Positions 1-10,992 of a DNA stretch of 64,000 nt are shown piece by piece. This stretch comes from Nemertoderma westbladi (lineage: Eukaryota; Xenacoelomorpha; Nemertodermatida; Nemertodermatidae). The notes beneath the pieces were generated by a model that was not told the DNA's origin, ran no database searches, and saw only the letters and a list, made by a program, of their open reading frames with translations. Position 1 is the stretch's first letter. Each line of letters begins with the position of its first letter. The DNA lies in the NCBI GenBank assembly GCA_032718475.1, contig JAUCBJ010009154.1, positions 55,503 through 119,502 of the forward strand, written 5' to 3'. A program made the position numbers and the translations under genes.

Positions 1-631
1 GTAGTCGTTAACTTTCTCCGTTACTCTTCAGTCTCTTAATCTCTGATGTGCCGGTCACTATCATTGGCGGATAAGGATTGTACGCAATAAAAATTCATCC
101 CTCACTAGGGGAAATTCGACGCAAATAACAGCTGATTACTCTCAAATATAAAACTGTAACCTGTTCTATTGTGTTTAGTTTATTTTTCTGGTTAAAATAA
201 CGTGCCATTGTAACCTGCTCCTTTCCATGCGACATTCCTGCTACATTGAGGCGGGATATTGATTCGCCAAGGCGGGATTTGTGTCCCCCCCCCCCCCATG
301 TCTCGTCATTGGACTGCGGATTTATGTGGATTTACGGAAAATCCATCGAATCAGTTCAAAACGCTTTTAATTAATTATCGAACTCCTTTAGTAAAGAGAA
401 CTGCCTTGACGTTAATTTGAGAAATACCAAGGCAAAGTAGTTTCGCAAAGGAGGTGGATGTTGTTTTATTTTATTTTATGTTTTGTTTTGTTGGCCAACC
501 TCAGCCAACAGTTTAGTGAACAGTTTATGATACCCATAGGCGTTGTGGGGCGAGCCACGAAGTGAGCGAAGCCTTAGCATATGGGCGGGTACCATTAACG
601 AGTTGTCTGTCATTGTCATCTGTCGTCGTCT
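1..631. other. Non-coding DNA, no gene recognised
   Basis: I find no credible coding region here. The small minus-strand open frame over 476-697 has no recognisable domain, lies in low-complexity DNA and overlaps the start of an imperfect tandem repeat. The stretch holds a 13-base C tract at 285-297 and one copy of a dispersed repeat at 91-150 (listed separately). Around 530-595 there is a GC-richer patch with partial dyad symmetry (ACCCATAG against CATATGGG), possibly part of a non-autonomous element. No tRNA, promoter or splice signal can be supported. Confidence 0.5.
91..150 (+). repeat. Dispersed repeat, copy 1 (second copy at 9724-9783)
   Basis: These 60 bases align without gaps to 9724-9783 at roughly 70% identity. 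Shared blocks include AGGGGAAA and ACAGCTGATT followed by CTCTCA. Both copies are followed within about 135 bases by a long G or C homopolymer. This suggests two old copies of one interspersed element, such as a MITE or SINE fragment. Its full ends are not visible and the class is unknown. Confidence 0.5.
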
Positions 632-1000
632 AATTTTTGTCTTTTGAGCGCAATAACCCAGTCGTTCCTTAATGAAATTAAACCATATTGTGCACATATG
701 TTATCCGTCTAAAGTTTGGAAAGAATCTGAAGTTTGGTTGAAAATCGAAGTCTTTCTTCAGTCGGTACCGTACCGGTAGTTTCAGACCTTTGATAAAAAA
801 AATCCCAAAATAAGTCTCTCATTCATTGATGAAATTATACCTAACTTTGTAAACATGTGATCTGTGAAAGCTTTAGATAGTCTGTCAGACAGTTCAGATA
901 ATCAGACAGTCTGTCATATCTGTACCGGTTGATTCAGACTTTTGATAAAAACCGAATTAAGTCGGTCAATCATTAAGGAAATTAAACCACACTTGGAAGT
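632..1000 (+). repeat. Imperfect tandem repeat, about 150-bp period
   Basis: Three diverged copies can be aligned by eye at about 632-692, 780-848 and 931-996. The common pattern is TTCAGAC or similar, then TTTGATAAAAA, an AATAAGTC-like block, and ATGAAATTAAACC. Spacing is about 150 bp. Between them, 875-925 contains several GACAG/CTGTC dyads (for example CTGTCAGACAG) that could form small hairpins. Divergence suggests an old duplication. No coding capacity is apparent. Confidence 0.5.
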
Positions 1001-1929
1001 TGGAACACATGCAGTCTCGTGCTGCGCGAAAGCCCCACGAACGTTTTCTTACTACAAAAACTCCTCTTCTCTCGTCTAGTCACTACACTCGTCTTCACAA
1101 CCGGTGGATTGCATCCAAGTTTAATCTCTCTAGCTGCAACTAATAAGTTGGTATCTGCCGTATGCAGAGACCACACGATCCGCCACTGCCTATAGATGCT
1201 CCGTTTTCCCGTGCGGCGTAATGAAATACGCCACTACATCGAGATTTCGAGAGGCCATTGATAATCCAGAAAGTTCTCCGTTAGACCTATGAGCTCTGAC
1301 TAAATGGAGACGCCGGTCCCCCCCCACAGTATATTTCGAATGGCTATCAACACAAACTGAGCAGCACTCACAAGTGCTGACGTCATAACTCTGCCTGTAT
1401 TAGTTGTTTATGCTGCCAGCCCAAGTCTGATGTGTCCCATGCTATAACATGCACACAAATTCAAACACTATCTAATATAAATATCTTACAGTCTTTCGAT
1501 TAACCCCACCTGCATTTTTCATCTGTTTGTTTTTAAACTTGATTTTATTCATTTTAATTTATATTGCAATTCTAAACAATCCATTGGATTTGTTAAATAT
1601 GTATTTGCATAGATGAATACATTTTTTATTTCTCATTATTAAGTGTTTTATAGCGCTTATTTCTTCCTTATAGCCTAGGTGCAGATACAAATTCGTTTAT
1701 TGTTTTGGTTGGATGCAGCCCTTTTGTAACCTGGATTTTAGGGAAAACCTGGTTTCTTCATATGGAGGTTACTGCAAAATGAAATATACCAGCAGAAATC
1801 TTGTAAACTTCACGGGCCTTTTGTTTAATATTTACTAAATATCGTGTATTCTAGAACGTTACGATACGTTTACATTACAGTATTGTACATAAGGTTCGGT
1901 TGAAATAATTTAGTATAATAAATATTGAC
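1001..1929. other. Non-coding DNA, no gene recognised
   Basis: The 64-codon open frame at 982-1176 on the minus strand shows no domain and no flanking splice sites that I would trust. The rest is AT-rich with an 8-base C tract at 1318-1325. I see no RNA gene, repeat array or regulatory motif here that can be supported. Confidence 0.45.
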
Positions 1930-1930
1930 C

Positions 1931-2030
1931 ATCAGCCGATTGGTCTAGTGGAGACGTCGGACGGACGGGCGGACGGACGGACGGGCTTCCAATCAGGAAT
2001 CCCAAGTTCAACTCCTGTACAGAGCTGCAT
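1931..2030 (+). mobile_element. tRNA-derived SINE head (or tRNA pseudogene)
   Basis: A box A-like element, TGGTCTAGTGG, lies at 1941-1951, and a box B-like element, AGTTCAACTCC, at 2005-2015. This is the order and orientation of the internal RNA polymerase III promoter of a tRNA gene. The seven bases before box A and the sequence after box B do not form a clean acceptor stem, so a functional tRNA is unlikely. Between the boxes the anticodon/variable region is expanded by a GGAC microsatellite at 1959-1985. The AT-rich body that follows to about 2110 could be the SINE tail, but its end and any target-site duplication are not clear. Confidence 0.55.
1959..1985 (+). repeat. GGAC microsatellite inside the tRNA-like SINE head
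   Basis: A run of about six GGAC/GGGC units sits between the box A-like and box B-like elements. It lengthens the box A to box B distance relative to a normal tRNA. Confidence 0.75.
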
Positions 2031-2287
2031 TGTTTGGCACAGTGAGGCTTCAAATGCTGTAGCCTAGCTACACTAAATTGAATTAATATAGGAACTACAA
2101 GATAAATCAAAGGAAATAAAGAACAAATATGTGAGGATCAATAAAATGCCTACGAATGTTGATGTACTATAATTGATTCATTATACTGGTTAAGTAGAGC
2201 CACCTGAGACCATTAGTATAGGCATAATGCATAGCCATTCTTTACACTTCCGTGCCTTTATTCCGCAACTGTTCTACTAGCATATGG

Positions 2288-2339
2288 CACTATATTATTA
2301 TTGTTTGATCTCCATTACACCATGTCCTGCAATATAGTG
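2288..2339. repeat. Inverted repeat, 9-bp arms
   Basis: CACTATATT at 2288-2296 is the exact reverse complement of AATATAGTG at 2331-2339, leaving a 34-base loop. It lies just before the first copy of the GTGCCAC repeat. It may be part of the same element, or chance in AT-rich DNA. Confidence 0.4.
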
Positions 2340-2350
2340 TCGTTATTGAA

Positions 2351-2800
2351 GTGCCACATGCTAAAGTGGCACAATTATGGAACAGTGGGATTTGAGACTA
2401 TTTTCAATCGTATCAGCACCCTTGAAATCCTGTAAATAATGAAAATTGTCAATTTCTATGTACCGATCCTAGTAGTAGTCAATTTCTATATCGCATTAAA
2501 TATATTTGTATCATGTGCTGAGTGCCGCAAACATGTGCCACATGCTAAAGTGGCGCGCCTGAGTGACAGCGAAATTTGAAACTATTTGAAATCGAATCAG
2601 CACCCTCGAAAACCTCTAAATACTGAAAATTATCAATTTCTGACTATCACTAGTAAGTTTCATATTTTGTGCCATATGCCGCAAACATGTGCCACGTGCC
2701 TAAGTTGCTAATCTGTGCCACCATGGAATTGGAAACTATTTGCAATCGCATCAGCACTCTGGGAAACTCATGAGAACCAAAAGATGCGGCATTCTGGCAT
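2351..2800 (+). repeat. Diverged tandem repeat with GTGCCAC/GTGGCAC hairpins
   Basis: Three copies start at about 2351, 2535 and 2689. Each begins with GTGCCACATGC or GTGCCACGTGC. A block like GAAACTATTTGCAATCG, ATCAGCAC and TGAAAAC follows, and the first two copies end in TGTCAATTTCT or TATCAATTTCT. In the first copy GTGCCAC and GTGGCAC are exact reverse complements eight bases apart and would form a small stem-loop. Spacings of 184 and 154 bp and clear sequence drift indicate an old local duplication. The minus-strand open frame over 2650-2976 crosses this repeat and is not supported as a gene. Confidence 0.55.
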
Positions 2801-3421
2801 TGTTTATCATATTTCCCAAATATGCTAATTTTGGCACGTGCCAAGAAATGGCACAACGCCAAACATTGATAACTCGAAACCCTTCCCAAACGATTCAGAA
2901 CACTTGAAAACCCGTATTGGAGAAAAATTGTTCTTAAAACATGAACACTTTCCGAATTAATGCATTTTGGCCACAAAACATGGTTTCTGACCCACTGTGG
3001 GGTGGTGGGCGTGGTACATTGTTACATTGTCACATTGTCACATGCCAATCATGAATCTTCTATGTCAACCCGCCCCTCCCCTTCCACTCTTTTAAGTGCC
3101 CTTGAGACTTTCTATTCCATTAGCCTAATCAATTCCCGTATTGAGTTAATGATTTCTGTATTATAATTAGTTCTTAAATCGTTGTTCAGATGATAGTTGT
3201 CAACTTCTTCCTCAAGGTCAATTGAGGTAAGTACGAGGTCAATTAGGTTAACAAACCAGCAGGTTACAGAGGCGGGTTGAAAGGAACCAAAACAATAAAC
3301 CAGAGATAGAAAACATAATATTGTTGAGAATCAACAGTATAGTACAATCAGCAATATAATTGTCCCATTCCCTATAAAGCCGTAATTTAGATTTAATCTT
3401 TAAATTACTTTACTGGTATAC
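2801..3421. other. Non-coding DNA, no gene recognised
   Basis: Unique AT-rich sequence with a short run of ACATTGT units near 3015-3045. The 68-codon open frame at 2960-3166 has no recognisable feature. Nothing else can be supported. Confidence 0.45.
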
Positions 3422-6400
3422 CACCCGCTGTAAAAACAATTCTCACCCACGATAAAAACAATTCTCACCCGCCGTAAAAACAATTCTCACCCGCGATGAA
3501 AACAATTCCCACCCGCCGTAAAAATAACTCTCACCCGCGATAAAAACAATTCTCACTCGCGATAAAAACAATTCTCACCCGCGATAAAAACTATTCTCAC
3601 TCGCGATAAAAACAATTCTCACCCGCCATAAAAAAAATTCTCACCCAGCGTAAAAACAATTCTCACCCACCGTAAAAACAATTCTCACCCTCTGTAAAAA
3701 CAATTCCCGCCCGCCATAAAAACAATTCTCATCCACCGTAAATACAATTCTCACCCACCGCAAAAACAATTCTCACCCACCTTAAAAACAATTCTCACCC
3801 TCCGTAAAAACAATTCTCACCTGCCATTCTCATACGCTGTAAAAACAATTCTCACCCACCGTAAAAACAATTATCATCCACTGTAAAAACAATTCTCATC
3901 CATCATAAAAACAATTCTCACCCACCATAAAATAAATTCTTACCCACCGTAAAAACAATTCTTACCCCCGTAAAAACAATTCCCATCCACTGTAAAAGCA
4001 ATTCTCACCTGCAGTAAAAACAATTCTCACCCGCCGTAAAAACAATTCCCATCCACCATAAAAACAATTCTTACCCATCCTAAAAAACAATTATCACCCT
4101 CCGTAAAAACAATTCTCACCCATCGTAAAAACAATTCTCACCCACCATAAAATAAATTCTTACCCACCGTAAAAACAATTCTTACCCCCGTAAAAACAAT
4201 TCCCATCCACTGTAAAAGCAATTCTCACCTGCAGTAAAAACAATTCTCACCCGCCGTAAAAACAATTCCCATCCACCATAAAAACAATTCTTACCCATCC
4301 TAAAAAACAATTCTCACCCGCAATAAAAACAATTCTCATCCATGATAAAAACTATTCTCACCCGTGATAAAAACAATTCACATCCGCTGTAAAAACAATT
4401 ATCATCCGCGATAAAAACAATTCTCACCTGCTGTAAAAACAATTATCATCAAACGTAAAAACAATTCCCACCCGCCGTAAAAACAATTCCCACCCGCCAT
4501 AAAAACAATTCTCATCCACCGTAAAAACAATTCTCACCCACCGTAAAAACAATTCTCATCCACCATAAAAACAATTCTCACCCATCGTAAAAACAATTCT
4601 CACCCACCGTAAAAACAAGTATCACCTGCTGTAAAAACAATTCTCATTCATCGTAAAAACAATTCTCACCCGTCGTAAAAATAATTCTCACCCACCGTAA
4701 AAACAATTCTCACCCGCCACAAAAGCAATTCTTACCCACCGTAAAAACAATTTGCATCCACCGTAAAAATAATTCTCACCCACCGTAAAAACAATTCCCA
4801 CCCACTGTAAAAGCAATTCTCACCCATCGTAAAAACAATTCTCACCCACGTATAAACAATTATCACCCACTGTAAAAACCATTATCATCCATTGTAAAAA
4901 CAATTATCACCCGCCGTAAAAACAATTCTCATCCACTGTAAAAACAATTCTCATCCACCGTAAAAACAATTCTCACCCTCTGTAAAAACAATTCCCACCC
5001 GCCATAAAAACAATTCTCATCCACCGTAAATACAATTCTCACCCACCGCAAAAACAATTCTCACCCACCTTAAAAACAATTCTCACCCTCCGTAAAAACA
5101 ATTCTCACCTGCCATTCTCATACGCTGTAAAAACAATTCTCACCCACCGTAAAAACAATTATCATCCACCGTAAAAACAATTATCACCCTCCGTAAAAAC
5201 AATTCTCATCCGCCATAAAAGCAATTCTTACCCGCCGTAAAAACAATTCTCACCCACCATAAAATAAATTCTTACCCACCGTAAAAACAATTCTTACCCC
5301 CGTAAAAACAATTCCCATCCACTGTAAAAGCCATTCTCACCTGCAGTAAAAACAATTCTCACCCGCCGTAAAAACAATTCCCATCCACCATAAAAACAAT
5401 TCTTACCCATCCTAAAAAACAATTCTCACCCGTGATAAAAACAATTCACACCCGCTGTAAAAACAATTATCATCCGCGATAAAAACAATTCTCACCTGCC
5501 GTTAAAACAATTATCATCAAACGTAAAAACAATTCCCACCCGCCGTAAAAACAATTCTCACTCACCGTAAAAACAATTATCATCCACCGTAAAAACAATT
5601 CTCACCCATCGTAAAAACAATTATCACCATCTGTAAAAACAATTCCCACCCGCCATAAAAACAATTCTCATCCACCGTAAAAACAATTCTCACCCACCGT
5701 AAAAACAATTATCACCCACCATAAAAACAATTCTCATCCATTGTAAAAACTATTCTCACCCACCGTAAAAACAATTCTCACCCGCCACAAAAGCAATTCT
5801 TACCCACCATAAAAACTATTCTCACCCACCGTAAAAACAATTCTCACCCGCCACAAAAGCAATTCTTACCCACCGTAAAAACAATTCTCACCCACCGTAA
5901 AAACAATTCTCATCCACCATAAAAACAATTCTCACCTATCGTAAAAACTATTCTCACCCACCGTAAAAACAAGTATCACCTGCTGTAAAAACAATTATCA
6001 TCCATCGTAAAAACAATTCTCACCCGCCGTAAAAACAATTCTCACCCGCCACAAAAGCAATTCTTACCCACCGTAAAAACAATTCTCACCCACCGTAAAA
6101 ACAATTCTCACCCACCATAAAAACAATTCTCACCTATCGTAAAAACTATTCTCACCCACCGTAAAAACAAGTATCACCTGCTGTAAAAACAATTATCATC
6201 CATCGTAAAAACAATTCTCACCCGCCGTAAAAATAATTCTCACCCACCGTAAAAACAATTCTCACCCGCCACAAAATCAATTCTTACCCACCGTAAAAAC
6301 AATTCGCATCCACCGTAAAAATAATTCTCACCCACCGTAAAAACAATTCCCACCCACTGTAAAAGCAAATCTCACCCATCGTAAAAACAATTCTCACCCA

Positions 6401-9183
6401 CGTATAAACAATTATCACCCACTGTAAAAACCATTATCATCCATTGTAAAAGCAATTCTTACCCACCGTAAAAACAATTCTTACTCCGTAAAAATAATTC
6501 TCACCCACCCTAAAAACAATTCTCACCTGCCATAAAAGCAATTCTTACCTGCTGTAAAAACAATTCTCACCCGCCATAAAAGCAATTCTTGCCTGTTGTA
6601 AAAACAATTCTTACCCCTGTAAAAATAATTCTCACCCACCCTAAAAACAATCTCACCCTCTGTAAAAACGATTCTCACCCACCCTAACAAACAATTCTCA
6701 CCCACCCTAAAAAAAACAATTCCCACCCACTGTAAAAACAATTCTCATCCACTGTAAAAGCAATTCTCACCCGCATTAAATACAATTCTCACCTGTCGTA
6801 AAAACAATTCTTACCCGCCATAAAAACAATTCTCACCCACCATAAAAACAATTCTCACCCACCATAAAAGCAATTCTTACCCACCCTAAAAAACAATTCT
6901 CACCTGCCATAAAAGCAATTCTCACCCACCCTAAAAAACAATTCTCACCCGCCGTATAAACAATTCGCATCCACTGCAAAAGCAATGCTCACCCGACCCG
7001 CAGTAAATACAATTCTCACCTGTCGTAAAAACAATTATCATCCACCGTAAAAACAATTCTCACCCACCCTAACAAACAATTCACACCCACCCTAAAAAAA
7101 CAATTCTCACCTGCAGTAAATACAATTCTCATCTGTCGTAAAAACAATTATCATCCACTGTAAAAGCAATTCTCACTTACCCTAACAAACAATTCTCACC
7201 AACCCTTAAAAACAATCTCACCCGCCGTAAAAACAATTCTCACCCACCACAAAAGCAATTCTCACCCACCACAAAAGCAATTCTCATCCACCCTAACAAA
7301 CAATTCTCATCCGCGGATAAAACAATTCTCATCCGCCCTAAAAACAATTCTCACCCACCGTAAAAACAATTATCATCCACCGCAAGAACAATTCTCATCC
7401 ATCCTAAAAACAATTCTCACCCGCAGTAAAAACAATTCTCACCCACCGTAAAAGCAATTCTTACCCACCGCAAAAGCAATTCTTACCCCTGTAAAAATAA
7501 TTCTCACCCACCGTAAAAGCAATTCATACCCACCGCAAAAGCAATTCTTACCCCTGTAAAAATAATTCTCACCCACCCTAAAAACAATTCCCACCCGCTG
7601 TAAAAATAATTCTCACCCGCCGGTAAAAACAATTCTCACCTGTCGTAAAAACAATTCTCATCCACCGTAAAAACAATTCTCACCCACCCTAACAAACAAT
7701 TCTCACCCACCCTAAAAAACAATTCTCACCCGCCATAAAAAACAATTCTTACCCACCATAAAAGCAATTCTTACCCACCCTAAAAAACAATTCTCACCCG
7801 CCATAAAAGCAATTTTTACCCTCTATAAAAACAATTCTTACCCCCGTAAAAATAATTCTCACCCACCCTAACAAACAATTCTCACCCACCCTAACAAACA
7901 ATTCTCACCCGCCGTAAAAACTATTCTCATCCACCTTAAAAAACAATACCCACCTGCTGTAAAAACAATTCTCACCCACCCTAAAAAACAATTCTCACCC
8001 GTCGTAAAAACAATTCTTACCCCCGTAAAAGTAATTCTCACCCACCCCAAAAACAATTATCACCCACCGTAAAAACAATTCTCACCCACCCTAACAAACA
8101 ATTCTCACCCGCCGTAAAAACAATTATCACCCGCCGTTAAAACAATTCTTACCCCCGTAAAAGTAATTCCCACCCACCCTAAAAACAATTATCACCCACC
8201 GTAAAAACAATTCTCACCCACCCTAACAAACAATTCTCACCCGCCGTAAAAACAATTCTCACCCACCCTAAAAAAAACAATTCTCACCCACCCCAACAAA
8301 CAATTCTCACCCGCCGCAAAAACAATTCTCATCCACCGTAAACACAATTCTCACCCGCCGTAAAAACAATTCTCACCCACCCTAACAAACAATTCTCACC
8401 CACCCTAAAAAACAATTCTCACCCGCCATAAAAAACAATTCTTACCCACCATAAAAGCAATTCTTACCCACCCTAAAAAACAATTCTCACCCGCCATAAA
8501 AGCAATTTTTACCCTCTATAAAAACAATTCTTACCCCCGTAAAAATAATTCTCACCCACCCTAACAAACAATTCTCACCCACCCTAACAAACAATTCTCA
8601 CCCGCCGTAAAAACTATTCTCATCCACCTTAAAAAACAATACCCACCTGCTGTAAAAACAATTCTCACCCACCCTAAAAAACAATTCTCACCCGTCGTAA
8701 AAACAATTCTTACCCCCGTAAAAGTAATTCTCACCCACCCCAAAAACAATTATCACCCACCGTAAAAACAATTCTCACCCACCCTAACAAACAATTCTCA
8801 CCCGCCGTAAAAACAATTCTCACCCGCCGTTAAAACAATTCTTACCCCCGTAAAAGTAATTCCCACCCACCCTAAAAACAATTATCACCCACCGTAAAAA
8901 CAATTCTCACCCACCCTAACAAACAATTCTCACCCGCCGTAAAAACAATTCTCACCCACCCTAAAAAAAACAATTCTCACCCACCCCAACAAACAATTCT
9001 CACCCGCCGCAAAAACAATTCTCATCCACCGTAAACACAATTCTCACCCGCCGTAAAAACAATTATCATCCACTGCCAGAATAATTCTCACCCATCCTAA
9101 AAACAATTCTCATCCGCAGTAAAAACAATTCTCACCCGCTGTAAAAGCAATTCTTACCCACCGCAAAAGCAATTCTTACAATT
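3422..9183 (+). repeat. 22-bp satellite array (about 260 monomers)
   Basis: A continuous head-to-tail array of a 22-bp unit, consensus about GTAAAAACAATTCTCACC followed by CACC. Frequent variants have CGCGAT, CCCTAA, GCAATTC or TTACC, plus one- or two-base indels. Segment duplications are visible. The block starting CCCACCATAAAATAAATTC at 3921 recurs at 4141 (220 bp, ten monomers) and 5253. A rare CTGCCATTCTCATACGCTG block occurs at 3821 and 5109. CACCTATCG blocks at 5933 and 6131 are 198 bp (nine monomers) apart. The period is not a multiple of three, so the short minus-strand frames rich in GWVRIVFT are products of the repeat. The array ends abruptly at ACAATTCAGCC. Confidence 0.97.
7666..9063 (+). 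repeat. 693-bp tandem duplication within the 22-bp satellite
   Basis: About 7666-8358 and 8359-9063 match almost base for base at a constant offset of 693 bp. For example CGCCATAAAAAACAATTC lies at 7731 and 8424. I noticed only about one difference inside the block (ATCACC against CTCACC near 8127/8820). Surrounding monomers differ from each other far more than these two blocks do, so this duplication is recent compared with the array. The two identical 62-codon minus-strand frames at 7868-8056 and 8561-8749 come from it and are not genes. Confidence 0.9.
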
Positions 9184-9683
9184 CAGCCTATATTTTTAGA
9201 CATTGCCGGTTAATTAACCCTTCTTCACCGCCCCCCATCCTACTCCTTCCGACAGACAACCTTGTATATCATGAGAACCTCCCTTCCAACATCTGCACGG
9301 TTCTCTGAACTAACTCTTGTTTAATCCGAAACTTAATCTACTATGGAGCGAGGATTGATGACAGCTCGGTACATAGGGGACATCCCACGTACACAGCACG
9401 TGGTGGGCGGGAATAAATGCAACTCTACTGTCCAATTATTTCCCTCCCCCCAACAATTGGCCGCATTCAGCCTTCCTCTATCCATTTACCAAATGAGCAC
9501 GATCGAACGTATTCCTCCGGGTTCCTATAAATTTAACCTGTTTCTATCGAATTTACATTTATTTTTTGTTTAACTTAAATAATGTATATAAAAATAATAT
9601 ATAAAAAATGTATTATTAAAGGGATCCAATGTTACGGTTTATTTCTGAACAATTTTTTCAATTTTCGTATATTTTATGCAGTT

Positions 9684-9718
9684 GGGAGGGGGAGGGGGGG
9701 GGGGGGGTGGGGTGGGGG
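9684..9718 (+). repeat. G-rich tract (quadruplex-prone)
   Basis: An almost pure guanine run interrupted by single A or T bases. Four or more G runs of at least three lie close together, so it could form a G-quadruplex on the + strand. It lies just before the dispersed-repeat copy at 9724. Confidence 0.75.
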
Positions 9719-9723
9719 CAAAG

Positions 9724-9783
9724 AAATTAAACCCTCCCCAGGGGAAAATTTACGGAAGTTACAGCTGATTTCTCTCAGAAATA
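9724..9783 (+). repeat. Dispersed repeat, copy 2 (first copy at 91-150)
   Basis: Aligns without gaps to 91-150, sharing the AGGGGAAA and ACAGCTGATT landmarks. A G homopolymer follows 81 bases downstream; in copy 1 a C tract follows 135 bases downstream. Class unknown. Confidence 0.5.
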
Positions 9784-9858
9784 ATATTTCCCTTCATCCA
9801 TTGTCTCGAGATATGAATTAAACGAGATGAGATTTGCGTCAATTACCTCCTTGTCTCA

Positions 9859-9863
<5 letters not shown>

Positions 9864-9889
<26 letters not shown>
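9864..9889 (+). repeat. Poly-G homopolymer, 26 bases
   Basis: An uninterrupted run of about 26 guanines. Exact length is likely to be polymorphic or uncertain in the assembly. Confidence 0.8.
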
Positions 9890-9894
<5 letters not shown>

Positions 9895-10549
9895 AACAAT
9901 AACAAACATTCAATTGTACTTTTGTCTATTTAATCTGTTGATTTATATTTCCAAATCGTTTTTTGAAATTTGAAAATATAACAGAGATTGACTGAAGCGC
10001 CAATTTCGTAACGGCAGCCGACACCGCAGCTAATAAAACCACTTGGGTAATTTTGCGATGTTCGGATTTTGGTTTCACAACAATCGTTATTTTAGTGACG
10101 ATCACATTAAACTCAAAACCGCAAAAAAATATGGACAATGAAACTAATATTCATTTGTTTCCCGATTTTTAAGTATATTCGATAAAAAAATATATATGTA
10201 AGTTCTTGTTAATAGTTTGTAAAACGCCGTTTTTGTTTTGTGAACATTTAATAATATACAAGTAATTTGGTCATGTTAAATATGAGTTACAATATGTAAT
10301 TAACATTTGAAATTGCTTGTAATTGACAACATATGGTTGCTTTATTTATAGAAGCTTTGAACCTATTTAATGACGCATTTGTTAAACATCTTAACTATTG
10401 TTGAACATAGTAACTTTTCTGGGGTAGTATATCTCTAATTATAAAATTTTTATAGAGCAGCTTTCGTAAGTATTATTATTATTTTTTTTTTCATTTTATT
10501 GATTATTATTTATATATTACAGCATATTTATTTAGGCACATGTAGGGGG

Positions 10550-10992
10550 GTAGGCTATATGGTACATGGTAGGTGGGTAGGCTATATGATACATGGTAGG
10601 TGGGTAGGCTATATGGTACATGGTAGGTGGGTAGGCTTTATGATACATGGTAGGTGGGTAGGCTATATGGTACATGGTAGGTGGGTAGGCTATATGGTAC
10701 ATGGTAGGTGGGTAGGCTATATGGTACATGGTAGGTGGGTAGGCTATATGATACATGGTAGGTGGGTAGGCTATATGGTACATGGTAGGTGGGTAGGCTA
10801 TATGGTACATGGTAGGTGGGTAGACTATATGATACATGGTAGGTGGGTAGGCTATATGGTACATGGTAGGTGGGTAGGCTATATGGTACATGGTAGGTGG
10901 GTAGGCTATATGGTACATGGTAGGTGGGTAGGCTATATGATACATGGTAGGTGGGTAGGCTATATGGTACATGGTAGGTGGGTAGGCTATAT
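10550..10992 (+). repeat. 27-bp minisatellite, 16 full copies plus a partial
   Basis: The unit reads GTAGGCTATATGGTACATGG then TAGGTGG. Copies differ mainly at one site (GGTACA or GATACA), with single substitutions in copies 4 and 11. The period is 9 codons, so frames stay open on both strands. The + frame gives repeated GYMVHGRWV or GYMIHGRWV, and the minus frame gives AYPPTMYHI. Both frames stop soon after the array ends and contain nothing but the repeat, so I treat them as by-products, not genes. It lies about 0.7 kb upstream of the splice acceptor at 11703 and is probably intronic. Confidence 0.92.

Larger units (their letters stand above)
9184..10549. other. Non-coding AT-rich DNA between satellite and minisatellite
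   Basis: Several short open frames (9343-9573, 9582-9821 and minus strand 9926-10138) show no domain, signal or splice context that I recognise, and I do not call them genes. The stretch contains a second dispersed-repeat copy at 9724-9783 and two G-rich tracts, listed separately. It may be intronic to the docking-protein gene whose last exon begins at 11704, but no upstream exon could be identified. Confidence 0.45.

Noticed and set aside
476-697. 73-codon minus-strand open frame
   Set aside because: No domain or splice context. It overlaps dyad-rich, repeat-like DNA.
1931-2030. Functional tRNA gene
   Set aside because: Box A and B are present, but acceptor and anticodon stems cannot be drawn and a GGAC microsatellite disrupts the middle.
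6523-8749. Minus-strand open frames with repeated GWVRIVFTAGENC
   Set aside because: They are translations of the 22-bp satellite. Two are identical only because of the 693-bp duplication.
9343-10138. Three short open frames between the 22-bp satellite and the minisatellite
   Set aside because: They are short, without domains, signal peptides or convincing starts. One crosses a G homopolymer that translates as a Gly run.
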